56,679 bases of DNA from Nitrospirota bacterium. GTDB lineage: Bacteria > Nitrospirota > Thermodesulfovibrionia > Thermodesulfovibrionales > UBA1546. The notes beneath the pieces were generated by a model. It made no database searches, was not told the DNA's origin, and saw nothing but the letters and a program-made list of their open reading frames with translations. Both the position numbers and the translations under genes were made by a program. The stretch is from positions 1 to 56,679 of the forward strand of contig JACRGY010000040.1 in assembly GCA_016212165.1 (NCBI GenBank). Direction: 5' to 3'. This document shows positions 8,576 through 17,550 of the stretch, in pieces (positions within the stretch are counted from its first letter, which is position 1; each line of letters begins with the position of its first letter).

Positions 8576-10102
8576 TTATTCTACCGGCGGAAGGGTAATG
8601 CGAAAAGTGGTTCCATTGCCTTCGTGAGGTTCAAGCGTAAGGTCTCCGCCGTGTTCCTTGATTATGCCGCGGCTTATGGCAAGTCCAAGGCCTGTTCCTC
8701 TGTCCGGCTCTTTTGTTGTAAAGAACGAATCAAAAATCTTGTCCCTTATTTCCCTGGGAATGCCGCTGCCGGTATCACTGACATCAATCGTAACCCCGCC
8801 GTCCGGGTTTTTGCGCCCGCGTATGCTCAGCACCTGCTTCTCATTTCTTGGCTGGTTTTCCATTGCGTCTCTGGCATTGGTCATAAGATTCAGGAAAACC
8901 TGCTCAATCCAGCTTGGGTTTGCCAGCACATCCGGAAAATCAGGAGGGAAATGCATTTCAACCCCTATATCTCTTACTTTAAGCTGCTCTTCTATCAATA
9001 ACAATGCACCCTTAACAGAATCCGCAACATCTATCAGGTGAAAGTGGCTGCCGCCTGTCTCTTTCCGGGAAAAAACCCTCAAATGTTCAATAATGTCCTT
9101 GACCCTTGCTATCTGATTATCTATCTTGTTGAGGCTTCTTTCCACTACAGGTAATGACGGAATTTTCCCGTCCTTTGTGTCAACCAGCATTGAATGGTTA
9201 GTGCGGGAGATGCTGTTTAACAGCAGGTTGATTTCACGTGCTATCCCCATGGCCATTTCACCAAGTTGCGACAGACGGCCTGTATGAAATACATGGGCAT
9301 ATGCCTCCTCCAGCTCCTTTTGCACCCTCTTGGATTCGGTCATGTCTTCACAGATAGTGACAATGCCTATAGGCTCCCCGTCGTCGTTTTTCACGAGATC
9401 CGACATCAGATAAACCGGGAATATGCTTCCATCCTTTTTTATATTGAGACTTTCCCGCGCCCAGCCTTTTATCGCATTCATGTCCTCAAATTCTATGGGC
9501 CGGCCCATTCCTGGCGGAGAGAAAATCCTGACGCTCTTGCCAATAAGTTCCTCCTGCGCATATCCGTGCATCTTAGCCTCAGCCGGATTCGTATAACGGA
9601 TTACATTGTCACGGTCGGCAAATGTAATCCCTGTTTTGGTATTTTCAACAGCTTTCACCATCAGCAAAAGCCCCTCTTCTGCGCGTTTGCGCTTGATAGT
9701 CTCTTCTTTTAGTTCAGATGTCTGATCCTCCAGGCGCTTCGTAGTCGCTTCAAGTTTTCTCATGAGATTATTAAAAGAAACCGATATGTCATGGAGTTCA
9801 GCAGTGCTTTTCTGTACCTCCATCATATACATTTCTCCGGCCTCTGCCTTCTTCATATAACCGGAGAGCAGTATGAATTCACTGAAAACCTTCCTCAGAA
9901 TAATCAGGCCGGCAAAGGCAAGAACAAGCGTCAGCCCGATCAAGACCAGGTAAGAATTATCCGACCTTAAAGAGATATTTTCTTTATATAAAATATACAG
10001 GATGACAAAAGAAGGCAGCAAAAACAGCAGGGAAGCAATAACCGTAAGTTTATTTCGTAAGCCCTTGCCCTCTATACTCAATTTTTCAGGGATAGTCATC
10101 AT
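8576..10102 (-). CDS. PAS histidine-kinase-like protein lacking the phospho-acceptor His
   Basis: About 508 residues from ATG 10102, chosen because GGAG lies a few nt upstream; a longer frame to 10171 has no such site. Two membrane helices (LTVIASLLFLLPSFVILYI; LVLIGLTLVLAFAGLIIL), a HAMP-like linker with coiled coil, and a PAS domain (KTGITFADRDNVIRYTNPAE). The dimerisation region reads MAMGIAREINLLLNS where GxAHEINNPL is expected. The His is Arg (codon at 9236-9238 is CGT, one base from CAT). The ATPase domain is intact (DTGSGIPREIRDKIF; GTGLGLAISRGIIKEHGG). Probably an ATP-binding sensor that cannot autophosphorylate in the usual way, a partner for another kinase, or a decaying gene. Confidence 0.85.
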   Translation of the reverse strand: MMTIPEKLSIEGKGLRNKLTVIASLLFLLPSFVILYILYKENISLRSDNSYLVLIGLTLVLAFAGLIILRKVFSEFILLSGYMKKAEAGEMYMMEVQKSTAELHDISVSFNNLMRKLEATTKRLEDQTSELKEETIKRKRAEEGLLLMVKAVENTKTGITFADRDNVIRYTNPAEAKMHGYAQEELIGKSVRIFSPPGMGRPIEFEDMNAIKGWARESLNIKKDGSIFPVYLMSDLVKNDDGEPIGIVTICEDMTESKRVQKELEEAYAHVFHTGRLSQLGEMAMGIAREINLLLNSISRTNHSMLVDTKDGKIPSLPVVERSLNKIDNQIARVKDIIEHLRVFSRKETGGSHFHLIDVADSVKGALLLIEEQLKVRDIGVEMHFPPDFPDVLANPSWIEQVFLNLMTNARDAMENQPRNEKQVLSIRGRKNPDGGVTIDVSDTGSGIPREIRDKIFDSFFTTKEPDRGTGLGLAISRGIIKEHGGDLTLEPHEGNGTTFRITLPPVE

Positions 10103-10217
10103 TTTACTCCAAGGATTGTATCTTCTCATATACTTCTCAGTCAAACAGTTGCATATCTGCTTACAAATCATATCATAACAAAGTCACATTTGCCACAAAG
10201 AAAATTCAGGTGATAAA

Positions 10218-10763
10218 TTATACCATGCCCAGCCCTTTAATCCCATCCTCTATGTCTTTTCTTATAACATTTATCACATCCGGAAAATTCAGCGGCACCT
10301 CTCCGAGTTCCGGCCTTATCTCCTTTGTATTGATGGAATAAACCTTGCCATCCCGCCTGTGTTCATAGAGAAAATCAACCTGGGGATTGCCTGCGATTAA
10401 AACAATGAGGGTATCAGCAATATTACCGAGAGGCTTTCTGTCTATGTGGCTGTATTTAAAACAGGCAGATATCGTAGTGCCTTTGCCCTCTTTTGATTTT
10501 ATTGAGATATCTCCATCTGCCTCCCTTGCCGACTGGGCAAGGAATGAAAGCCCGAAACCGGTTTTTCTTGTTGTGCGCGTTGTATAAAAAGGGTCCAGGA
10601 CCTTTTTTATGAACTCGTCCGTAATACCCCTGCCGTTATCTTCAATTTCAACAGAGAGAAGGTCTTTGCCTGTATCCTCGGCTATTGTGATTTTTATGAT
10701 AGCTGCGCCCGCAGCTATAGAATTTTCCGCTATATCAAGTATATGTAGGGAAATGTCTTCCAT
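10218..10763 (-). CDS. GHKL-type ATPase (kinase-like, no His-containing domain)
   Basis: 181 residues. The N-terminal half is a HATPase fold with N box LHILDIAENSIAAGA, G1 EDNGRGITDEF and the kinase-style KTGFGLSFLAQSAREADG. The C-terminal half (from about residue 110) is not recognised. There is no HisKA domain or membrane segment. Proteins of this type accompany Hnd/Hyd hydrogenase-like operons in clostridia and sulfate reducers (recollection, not searched). Last gene of the nuo/hnd train, 5 nt after the PHP gene. Role likely regulatory. Confidence 0.75.
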   Translation of the reverse strand: MEDISLHILDIAENSIAAGAAIIKITIAEDTGKDLLSVEIEDNGRGITDEFIKKVLDPFYTTRTTRKTGFGLSFLAQSAREADGDISIKSKEGKGTTISACFKYSHIDRKPLGNIADTLIVLIAGNPQVDFLYEHRRDGKVYSINTKEIRPELGEVPLNFPDVINVIRKDIEDGIKGLGMV

Positions 10764-10768
10764 ATAAA

Positions 10769-11509
10769 TTAAAAACTAACCTTTCTTCCCTCAACGCCCT
10801 TGAGGGCCAGAGATAATTCCTCAAATGTGGAATGGTTCATCAGACATCTTGTTGTCCTTCTGCCTATGTCTTCTACCCTGTGCGCGTCAGATGAGGAAAT
10901 CCATGGGATATGACTGTATGCGCCGTATCTTATCAGCGCCTCTTTAAGTTTCAGCCTGCAGGAGATTTCCAGCGCATCAAATTTAATGTCAGGATGAATG
11001 AACCCGAGCTGCCCTATGATTCCAAACACATCCCTGTCAATATGGCTTGCTGCTGCAATACCGTTAAAGCTGTGTATCAAATCAACTATTTTATTCACTG
11101 AGAGGCTTGCAGCGCCTATCAGGAGCCTCTTATTAAACCCCAGGACCTCATTGTCTTCATTAACAACTACCTGCATGCCGAATTTATCCTCGTCATTTTC
11201 TCCTGCCTGAAGTTTCTCATAAACAACTTCCTGCATCTTAAGGACGCTTTCTGTGTCTTTGAAAAAACCAAGGACATGGACCTCTTCCGAAGAACTGATT
11301 TCCATTCCTGCAATAACAGTTATCCCTTTTTTCTTTGCAAGGCCTTTTGTTACTTCAACATTTTCAGCGGAATTATGGTCGCAGACAGCTATTATGTTTA
11401 TCCCGAGCGATGCAGCCTTTTCCACAATTCCCTTCGGCGTCATCGAAAGCTCTGCACACGGGGAAAGACATGTGTGAATATGAAGGTCTGCTACAAATTC
11501 TACCGGCAT
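10769..11509 (-). CDS. PHP-domain metal-dependent phosphoesterase
   Basis: 246 residues. PHP motifs: VADLHIHTCLSPCAELSM (HxH), IIAVCDHNSAENVE, ASHIDRDVFG and WISSSDAHRVEDIG, all metal ligands of the polymerase/histidinol-phosphatase superfamily. Predicted to hydrolyse a phosphoester; substrate unknown. Overlaps the preceding DRTGG gene by 10 nt, so it is co-translated within the regulatory block after nuoG. Confidence 0.82.
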   Translation of the reverse strand: MPVEFVADLHIHTCLSPCAELSMTPKGIVEKAASLGINIIAVCDHNSAENVEVTKGLAKKKGITVIAGMEISSSEEVHVLGFFKDTESVLKMQEVVYEKLQAGENDEDKFGMQVVVNEDNEVLGFNKRLLIGAASLSVNKIVDLIHSFNGIAAASHIDRDVFGIIGQLGFIHPDIKFDALEISCRLKLKEALIRYGAYSHIPWISSSDAHRVEDIGRRTTRCLMNHSTFEELSLALKGVEGRKVSF

Positions 11510-11841
11510 CTCAGGCCAAGGGTATAAAGCCTGCCAGCAAGTTCAAAGGCTGCAAGCGGGCTTGTCATTACCGGAATATTCTCTTCAGACGCCTTTTTCA
11601 GGGTATCGCCATCAGGCATCCTGTTATTCACAAGAATGATCCCTGCAAGGCCCTTTAAAGAAGCTACTGCCACGATATTAAGGTGGACCTGAAGCGTTAT
11701 CCAGACAGACCCTTCCTTTGCATTCCCGATTACATCAGACAGGAGGTCGCTCGCATAACCTCCGGTTACTTCCCTGTTTAAATCCATTCCCGGCGTCTTT
11801 ACTTCAAGAGAAAGGCTGTTAACAAGCTCCTGCAGTTTCAT
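11500..11841 (-). CDS. DRTGG-domain protein (second copy)
   Basis: 113-residue stand-alone domain of the DRTGG type: N-terminal LQELVNSLSLEVKTPG, central REVTGGYASDLLSDVIGNA and C-terminal NIPVMTSPLAAFELAGRLY. A paralogue of the protein at 12284-12640 (same order of motifs). AAGGAG precedes the ATG. Such domains occur as ligand-binding regulators beside CBS domains and in Hnd/Hyd operons; the ligand is unknown. Confidence 0.72.
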   Translation of the reverse strand: MKLQELVNSLSLEVKTPGMDLNREVTGGYASDLLSDVIGNAKEGSVWITLQVHLNIVAVASLKGLAGIILVNNRMPDGDTLKKASEENIPVMTSPLAAFELAGRLYTLGLRCR

Positions 11842-11852
11842 GGTTTACTCCT

Positions 11853-12287
11853 TCAGGCAGTTTTATTTAAATTTATAATAAACTCTAGTGTGGTCCCCTC
11901 TCCGACAACGGAATTTACAGTCAGTTTGTCAGTGCTTTTTTTGATATTCGGAAGCCCCATGCCGGAGCCGAACCCCATCTCCCTGATGTAATCAGGCGCA
12001 GTTGAATAACCTTCTGTCATTGCAAGTGCGATATCCGGAATGCCCGGCCCCATGTCCTGAACAATTATCTTTATCATCTCGGAGGTTATGGAATAGTGCA
12101 TCATGCCTGCCACGGCATATATAATCACATTCACTTCTGCCTCAAAGGCTGCTATGGCCGCCCTCCGGATAATATCAGGCTGGACGCCCATGCCTTCAAG
12201 TATTGCTTTTAAATTGCTTGATGCAACACCTGCCTTTGCAAAGTCCTTTCCCGTCAGAAAAAATACACCCTCTGTATTCCTATTCAT
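11853..12287 (-). CDS. RsbW-like anti-sigma/serine kinase ATPase
   Basis: 144 residues, GHKL fold without receiver or His: IIRRAAIAAFEAEVNVIIYA (N box), IIVQDMGPGIPDIALAM (G1) and GSGMGLPNIKKSTDKL (G2). It resembles RsbW/SpoIIAB-type serine kinases. Starts 4 nt inside the end of the upstream DRTGG gene (ATGA overlap) and precedes the second DRTGG gene. A sigma or anti-anti-sigma partner is not visible here, though an RsbRD-like protein is encoded upstream of dsrM. Confidence 0.75.
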   Translation of the reverse strand: MNRNTEGVFFLTGKDFAKAGVASSNLKAILEGMGVQPDIIRRAAIAAFEAEVNVIIYAVAGMMHYSITSEMIKIIVQDMGPGIPDIALAMTEGYSTAPDYIREMGFGSGMGLPNIKKSTDKLTVNSVVGEGTTLEFIINLNKTA

Positions 12288-12640
12288 TTATCTCTGTTAG
12301 AACGCCCCGGAAGCCCCTTCTCAAAAAGCCTGCCGCATGTGCCAAACATCGAAAAATCAGTCACAAGCAAAGGAATATTTTTTTCTTCTGCAAGAGAAAT
12401 TGTTTCCAGGTCAGGCCGTTTACCCTGAACAAATACTATTGCATTCATATCAGCCATCTCAGCGGTGCGTATAACCTGAGAATTGGTCAGGCCTGTTATC
12501 AGGAGGGAGTTGGTAATGGAAAATGCAAGAACATCGCTCATAAGGTCAGCGCAGTAGGCCCTCCCTATTTCAAGCTCCATATCGCCATTTTTTGAAAGCA
12601 CCACTGCATTAAGTATCGCTTTGATCTGGCCTAATTTCAT
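12284..12640 (-). CDS. DRTGG-domain protein (first copy)
   Basis: 118 residues: MKLGQIKAILNAVVLSKNG, RAYCADLMSDVLAFSITNS, NAIVFVQGKRPDLETISLAE and PLLVTDFSMFGTCGRLFEKG. Same fold and order as the protein at 11500-11841. Follows nuoG by 18 nt. Probably a small regulatory or ligand-binding partner of the flavoprotein module; function unproven. Confidence 0.72.
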   Translation of the reverse strand: MKLGQIKAILNAVVLSKNGDMELEIGRAYCADLMSDVLAFSITNSLLITGLTNSQVIRTAEMADMNAIVFVQGKRPDLETISLAEEKNIPLLVTDFSMFGTCGRLFEKGLPGRSNRDK

Positions 12641-12658
12641 GCTTTTGATAGATGCCTC

Positions 12659-15112
12659 TCAGACCTTTACCGCCTCTATCTTTACAGCATCTGTGTATGC
12701 TGTGCCGTTTTCTGAAAAATGCGTAAGCGCATTAACGCGCCCGTGCGGAAAATGAACTGACGTAAATACTGTCCCTGCCGGAACTGCATCTGAAACCTTT
12801 GCCTTCAGATAAACAGTGCCCCTTCTTGATGTCACCTTGACATGGCTGTTGTCGGATATTGCGTACTTTCCGGCATCTTCGTCATTTATCTCAAGGAATG
12901 CCTCTGAGACAACCAGGTCAAGGGCCTTGGATCTTGTTGACATGGTCCCTGAGTGCTGCAGGACATCTCTTGTCACGAATGCCAGCGGATATTCTGTGTC
13001 AGGCTCTTCTGCCGCTGCATAAGACACAACGTTAAAGGCCCTTTTATCTGATGCAGGTTGTTCCTGTATTGTGTTCCTGATTTCTTCTGAGATATCTTCA
13101 ATATTTCTGACGGCAATCTCTCTTCCCATAGATAAAGACAGGTTCCTAAGTATCTGCCAGTCAGGCAGGGACTGGCCCGGAGCATCAACTATCTTTTTTA
13201 ATTTCTGGGTTGCACCCTCAGCATTGATGAATGTGCCGTCTTTTTCAGCCCAGCTTGAAGCAGGAAGTACCACATGAGCCAGCTTCGCTGTCTCTGTTAA
13301 GGCAATATCCTGAACAACAAGCAGTTCAAGGGATTTAAGGTTCCCCATTATCTTTGAATTGTGCGGAAAAGCAGAAACAGGGTCTTCGCCCATTATGTAG
13401 AGCGCATGGAAAGAGCCGGATTTATACAGCATATCGAATATATTTTTATTGCCTGCCGCGCCCTGCCCCATGTTATACAGCCCGTATGTGTTTGCATATT
13501 CCGCGGGTATCTGCAGCGAACCTGCGTCCTCTCCCAGAAGGATTATCATATTCGAGGCAGCAAGCACCGTGTCAGCGCCTTTTGTGTTTTCTGTAAGGCT
13601 GACAGTAAAGGAGATCATCCTGCTCTTTGCCTTTGCAAGCATCTCTGCCGCAGCTGCAAGGTCTTCTCCGGATATGCCTGTAATCTTTGAGACCTTATCG
13701 GCAGTATAGTCCTTCAGGCTATTTTCAAACTCGGGGAAACCCGGGAACTTTGAGACAATCTCCCTGTTAAAAAGGCCCTTGTCTATAATAAGTTTCATTA
13801 ACCCGTTAAGAAATGCAACTGAGGTCCCCTGTTTCATTCTCAGATGGCTTAAACTGTGCCGTGTAAGCTTTGTCTCCCTTGAATCCGCCACAATCAGGTT
13901 TGAGCCTTCTCTCTTTGCCTGAAGTATATTAAGGCCGAAAACAGGGTGGGTAATGCTTATATCCGACTCTATTATCAGAATAACTTCCTTGCCCAAAGGC
14001 GCTTTCAGGTTTATCCGGTGTGTTTTCATCCCCAAAGCCTTATCCAGCGCCTTCTGGACCTTTGAATATCCAAAGGCAGCAGAAGAGTCAATATTATCTG
14101 AACCAATAACATTCAGCATGAATTTTTTCAGCATGAAGTTGTCTTCATTTGTGCACCTGTGAGAACCTATGGCGCCTACAGATTCCCTGCCATAGGAGCT
14201 TATAACGTATTTCAGGCTTTCGCTTATATATGTCAATGCCTCTTCCCATGTCGCAGGGACAAGGTTCCCCTCTTTTCTTACCATAGGCGTCTTAAGGCGG
14301 TTCTCGCTGTATATGTAATCAAACCCAAACCTGCCTCTTCCGCACAGGTTACCGTCGCTTCTGCCGTTATCTTCTTTGGCCCTTGACCTCAGTATCTTTC
14401 CTTCCCTTATTCCCAGTGTCAGGGTGCATCCGCAGCCGCAGAAAGGACAGATAGTGTCTTTTTCCTCGAGAAACCATGCACGCGCCTGAAACTTGAAGGG
14501 CTTGCTCAAAAGCGCGCCTGTAGGGCATATGTCTATACACTGCCCGCAGTAATCACATTCAAGGATTTCACCGAATGCAGGCTGAACAACTGTGGGGAAG
14601 CCCCTGCCGATAAATCCCAATGCGCCCCGGCCCTGATGCTCGGAGCATATACGCACACATTTGCCGCAGAGGATGCATCTGTTGGCAGTCAGTTCAACCA
14701 ATGGCCCCCTTACATCAGGAGGCATGTCTTTCCTGTGCCTTTTAAAACGGCCTTCGGGTTTGCCGTATTCATAGGCTATGTCCTGAAGGTCGCATTCGCC
14801 TGCCTTATCGCATACCGGGCAGTCCAATGGATGATGGATAAGTAAAAGTTCAAGTACCGTCTGACGCGCTTTTCTTAACTTTGGAGTGTCTGTTTTAACT
14901 ACCATGTTGGGAGCTGCAGGTGTCGAACATGAGGCAAAAAGCCTGGGCTGGCCTTCGACTTCAACAACACAGAGCCTGCATCCTCCGTAAGGCCTGAGCC
15001 TTTTGTCATAGCACATATTGGGTATCTTAATCCCGTTCATCTGGGCTGCCTTAAGAATTGTAGTGCCCTCTTCCACGGATATCTTTTTATTGTCAATTAT
15101 AAGGTCTACCAT
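12659..15112 (-). CDS. NuoG-like iron-sulfur/molybdopterin-fold subunit without catalytic Cys/Sec
   Basis: 817 residues. N-terminal [2Fe-2S] domain (MCYDKRLRPYGGCRLCVVEV), His-Cys3 [4Fe-4S] (HHPLDCPVCDKAGECDLQD), two ferredoxin clusters (CILCGKCVRIC; CDYCGQCIDICPTG), the fourth-cluster motif CPFCGCGCTLTLG, then a molybdopterin-oxidoreductase fold and a C-terminal beta-barrel domain. Where NAD-formate dehydrogenases carry Cys or Sec (in CxxHGPSVA) this protein reads DSSAAFGYSKVQ, so it is NuoG-like electron wiring rather than a formate dehydrogenase. It takes the position that HndD hydrogenase holds in hndABCD. No H-cluster motifs are present. Confidence 0.88.
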   Translation of the reverse strand: MVDLIIDNKKISVEEGTTILKAAQMNGIKIPNMCYDKRLRPYGGCRLCVVEVEGQPRLFASCSTPAAPNMVVKTDTPKLRKARQTVLELLLIHHPLDCPVCDKAGECDLQDIAYEYGKPEGRFKRHRKDMPPDVRGPLVELTANRCILCGKCVRICSEHQGRGALGFIGRGFPTVVQPAFGEILECDYCGQCIDICPTGALLSKPFKFQARAWFLEEKDTICPFCGCGCTLTLGIREGKILRSRAKEDNGRSDGNLCGRGRFGFDYIYSENRLKTPMVRKEGNLVPATWEEALTYISESLKYVISSYGRESVGAIGSHRCTNEDNFMLKKFMLNVIGSDNIDSSAAFGYSKVQKALDKALGMKTHRINLKAPLGKEVILIIESDISITHPVFGLNILQAKREGSNLIVADSRETKLTRHSLSHLRMKQGTSVAFLNGLMKLIIDKGLFNREIVSKFPGFPEFENSLKDYTADKVSKITGISGEDLAAAAEMLAKAKSRMISFTVSLTENTKGADTVLAASNMIILLGEDAGSLQIPAEYANTYGLYNMGQGAAGNKNIFDMLYKSGSFHALYIMGEDPVSAFPHNSKIMGNLKSLELLVVQDIALTETAKLAHVVLPASSWAEKDGTFINAEGATQKLKKIVDAPGQSLPDWQILRNLSLSMGREIAVRNIEDISEEIRNTIQEQPASDKRAFNVVSYAAAEEPDTEYPLAFVTRDVLQHSGTMSTRSKALDLVVSEAFLEINDEDAGKYAISDNSHVKVTSRRGTVYLKAKVSDAVPAGTVFTSVHFPHGRVNALTHFSENGTAYTDAVKIEAVKV

Positions 15113-15113
15113 T

Positions 15114-16982
15114 TTATGATTCCCCCTTTTTTGTTTCAGTTTCGGTTGTCACTCCGACTAATTCCGAAGGGTCGCCTTCAAAGTTGGCAGGCAGAATTTT
15201 TATAGACTTGAATTTGCATGCCTCATAACAGCTTCTGCAACGCACGCAAAGTTCCTGAATAATCTTGTGCGGCTTTTTCTTCTCGCCCATTATGGCCTTG
15301 GACGGGCACCCTCTCAAACAGGCCCCGCAGCCCTTGCACATTTTTTCGTCAATCCAGAAGGTAGTCAGGCTGCGGCATACGCCTGCCTTGCACCACTTGT
15401 GTTTTATATGGGATTCATATTCGTCCCTGAAGTATTTTATTGTTGTAAGCACCGGGTTCGGAGCTGTCTGTCCAAGGCCGCAAAGAGATGTAGAAATTAT
15501 GTCCCGGCCCAGGTCCAGAAGGGTATCTATATCTTCTTCCTTTCCCTTTCCTTCTGTAATGTCAGTAAGCATATCAAGCAGTATTTTTGTCCCCACCCTG
15601 CACGGCGTGCATTTGCCGCAGGATTCATCTGCCGTAAATTCAAGGAAGAATTTGGCTGTCCCGACCATGCAGGTATTATCATCCATGACAACCATTCCGC
15701 CTGAGCCTACAATTGCTCCTGTTGCAACGATATCTTCGTATGTTACAGGTATATCAAGGAGACTTTCAGGTATACAGCCTCCTGAAGGCCCGCCCATCTG
15801 CACGGCCTTGAATTTTCTTCCTTTCTTGGGTCCGCCACCTATGTCATATATGATAGTTCTCAAGGGAATTCCCATCGGGACCTCAACAAGCCCAACATTA
15901 TTTATAGCGCCTGTAAGTGCAAAGACCTTGGTGCCTGTGCTCTTCTCAGTGCCAAGGCTCCTGTACCAGTCAGAACCATTCAGAATTATAGGCGCTATCT
16001 GTGCAAGGGTCTCAACATTATTAAGCACCGAGGGTTTGTCCCACAATCCCTTATGAGCAGGGAATGGAGGCCTCGGCCTGGGCATCCCGCGCCTTCCCTC
16101 CAGGGAGCGCATAAGCGCAGTCTCTTCACCGCATACAAAAGCGCCTGCTCCAAGATAAATCTCAAGTTCAAAATCAAACCCTGTATCAAGAATATTTTTA
16201 CCAAGGAGGCCTGCCTCTGTAGCCTGATCTATTGCCAGATGGAGGCGTTTAACAGCCAAGGGGTATTCAGCCCTGACATAGATATAACCGTGATGCGCTC
16301 CTATGGCCCTGGCCCCTATAATCATGCCCTCTATTACTGAATGAGGGTCTGCCTCCATAACAGACCTGTCCATGAATGCACCGGGGTCTCCTTCATCGCC
16401 GTTACAGAGCATGTATTTGATATCGGATTTAACCTTGGATGCAAAGTCCCATTTCAGCCCTGTAGGAAAACCTGCGCCTCCCCTTCCTCTCAATCCGGAG
16501 TCTTTCACGACCTTGATTATCTCTTCAACAGTCATCTGTGTAAGCGCCTTTGCCGCTGCCTGATAACCGTCTCTGGAAATGTATTCTTCAATCTTTTCAG
16601 GGTCTATAAGCCCTTTGTTCCTTAAAACCCTTAATACCTGATGCTTGAAGAAAGGAATGTCTTTCATCAGAGGTATTGCTGTTTTTTTCTCGGGTTCTTT
16701 AAACATCAGTTTCTCGTAAGGCCTGCCTTTGAGAAAATGCTCTTCAACTAATCTGGGGATTTCTTCAACTGTTAATTTTTGATAAAAGATTTCATCCGGA
16801 TAAACCGACAGGACAGGGCCTTCAGCGCAATAGCCGTTGCATCCTGTCAGGACTATCTTTATTTCTTCATCCAGCCCCCTTTTTTGAATTTCCTCCCGAA
16901 GGGCGTCTCTGACTTTATTTGTTCCGCTGGCAACACAGCCTGTTCCTGCACATAACATTAAATTTGCACGAAACTTTTCCAT
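15114..16982 (-). CDS. NuoF/HndC-type NADH-binding flavoprotein with extra Fe-S domains
   Basis: 622 residues, the NADH/FMN subunit. N-terminal thioredoxin-like [2Fe-2S] domain (LMLCAGTGCVASGTNK; LTGCNGYCAEGP), NuoF core with GLRGRGGAGFPTGLKW (FMN/NADH) and CNGDEGDPGAFMDR, an SLBB domain, the N3 cluster CGKCTPCRVGTK, and a C-terminal two-cluster ferredoxin (CKGCGACLRGC; CVRCRSCYEAC). This arrangement is that of HndC/HydB in flavin-based bifurcating enzymes, not of simple complex I NuoF. AGGAGG 6 nt before ATG. Adjacent to the NuoG-like gene (1-nt gap). Confidence 0.92.
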   Translation of the reverse strand: MEKFRANLMLCAGTGCVASGTNKVRDALREEIQKRGLDEEIKIVLTGCNGYCAEGPVLSVYPDEIFYQKLTVEEIPRLVEEHFLKGRPYEKLMFKEPEKKTAIPLMKDIPFFKHQVLRVLRNKGLIDPEKIEEYISRDGYQAAAKALTQMTVEEIIKVVKDSGLRGRGGAGFPTGLKWDFASKVKSDIKYMLCNGDEGDPGAFMDRSVMEADPHSVIEGMIIGARAIGAHHGYIYVRAEYPLAVKRLHLAIDQATEAGLLGKNILDTGFDFELEIYLGAGAFVCGEETALMRSLEGRRGMPRPRPPFPAHKGLWDKPSVLNNVETLAQIAPIILNGSDWYRSLGTEKSTGTKVFALTGAINNVGLVEVPMGIPLRTIIYDIGGGPKKGRKFKAVQMGGPSGGCIPESLLDIPVTYEDIVATGAIVGSGGMVVMDDNTCMVGTAKFFLEFTADESCGKCTPCRVGTKILLDMLTDITEGKGKEEDIDTLLDLGRDIISTSLCGLGQTAPNPVLTTIKYFRDEYESHIKHKWCKAGVCRSLTTFWIDEKMCKGCGACLRGCPSKAIMGEKKKPHKIIQELCVRCRSCYEACKFKSIKILPANFEGDPSELVGVTTETETKKGES

Positions 16983-17045
16983 CCCATGCCTCCTATATAT
17001 GAATCATTTTATGTTCTATATACAACGAATGAGTGTCATAGATTC

Positions 17046-17109
17046 TGTCATTCCGGGCTTGACCCGGAATCCAGTTCCTTTCTGGATTCCCGCTTTCGCG
17101 GGAATGACG
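17046..17109. repeat. Dispersed TGTCATTCC repeat between hndB-like and nuoF-like genes
   Basis: TGTCATTCCGGGCTTGACC at the left and CGCGGGAATGACG at the right, enclosing nested hairpins (CCGGGCTTGACCCGG; GGATTCCCGCTT...). It lies in the 183-nt gap inside the gene train, so it could form a transcript hairpin between the two genes. Confidence 0.75.
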
Positions 17110-17165
17110 CATTTTTCTTGAGATAACCGTTTTCATTATTAATTTATTTTCACCGAGCACATTTT

Positions 17166-17549
17166 TTAATATGTTGTCTCACTTCCAATTACCAGTGCAT
17201 ATTTTTCTACAGGATTGCCGCCGAGTATATGCTCTTTAAATATTTCCCTTATCTTGTCATCGCTCAGGTCGCAGTACTTTACAGGCGCCTGATTCATTAT
17301 CTCTACAGTAGCCAGCGGCTCGCGCGCACAGAGGCCTGCACAACCGGAGGTAGTAACTATAATATCGCTTGTGTTGGCCTTTGCTATCTCATCCATTAAT
17401 GCAGTCATGACATTTCTCGCTCCTGCCGCAATCCCGCATGTGCCCATATGGACTGTCACCTTTGCCTTGTAGCCGCCTTCCCTTAGCGTGAAATCCGCCT
17501 TATGTTTTTCCTTAATCTTCTGAAGGTCTTCTATTTTCAACCTGGTCAT
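17166..17549 (-). CDS. HndB-like thioredoxin-fold [2Fe-2S] subunit
   Basis: 127 residues. VHMGTCGIAAGARNVMTAL and TTSGCAGLCAREPLATVEI match HndB of NADP-reducing hydrogenases as I recall that family. I count three cysteines in the cluster region (one in the first motif, two in the second), so cluster ligation is not fully certain. Between the REC-NuoE gene (1-nt gap) and the nuoF-like gene. Cytoplasmic; presumed structural or electron-transfer subunit of the complex. Confidence 0.82.
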   Translation of the reverse strand: MTRLKIEDLQKIKEKHKADFTLREGGYKAKVTVHMGTCGIAAGARNVMTALMDEIAKANTSDIIVTTSGCAGLCAREPLATVEIMNQAPVKYCDLSDDKIREIFKEHILGGNPVEKYALVIGSETTY

Positions 17550-17550
17550 A

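Noticed and set aside
12659-15112. Formate dehydrogenase alpha subunit
   Set aside because: The Fe-S domain order fits both NuoG and NAD-dependent FDH, but no Cys or TGA-encoded Sec is found at the catalytic position.
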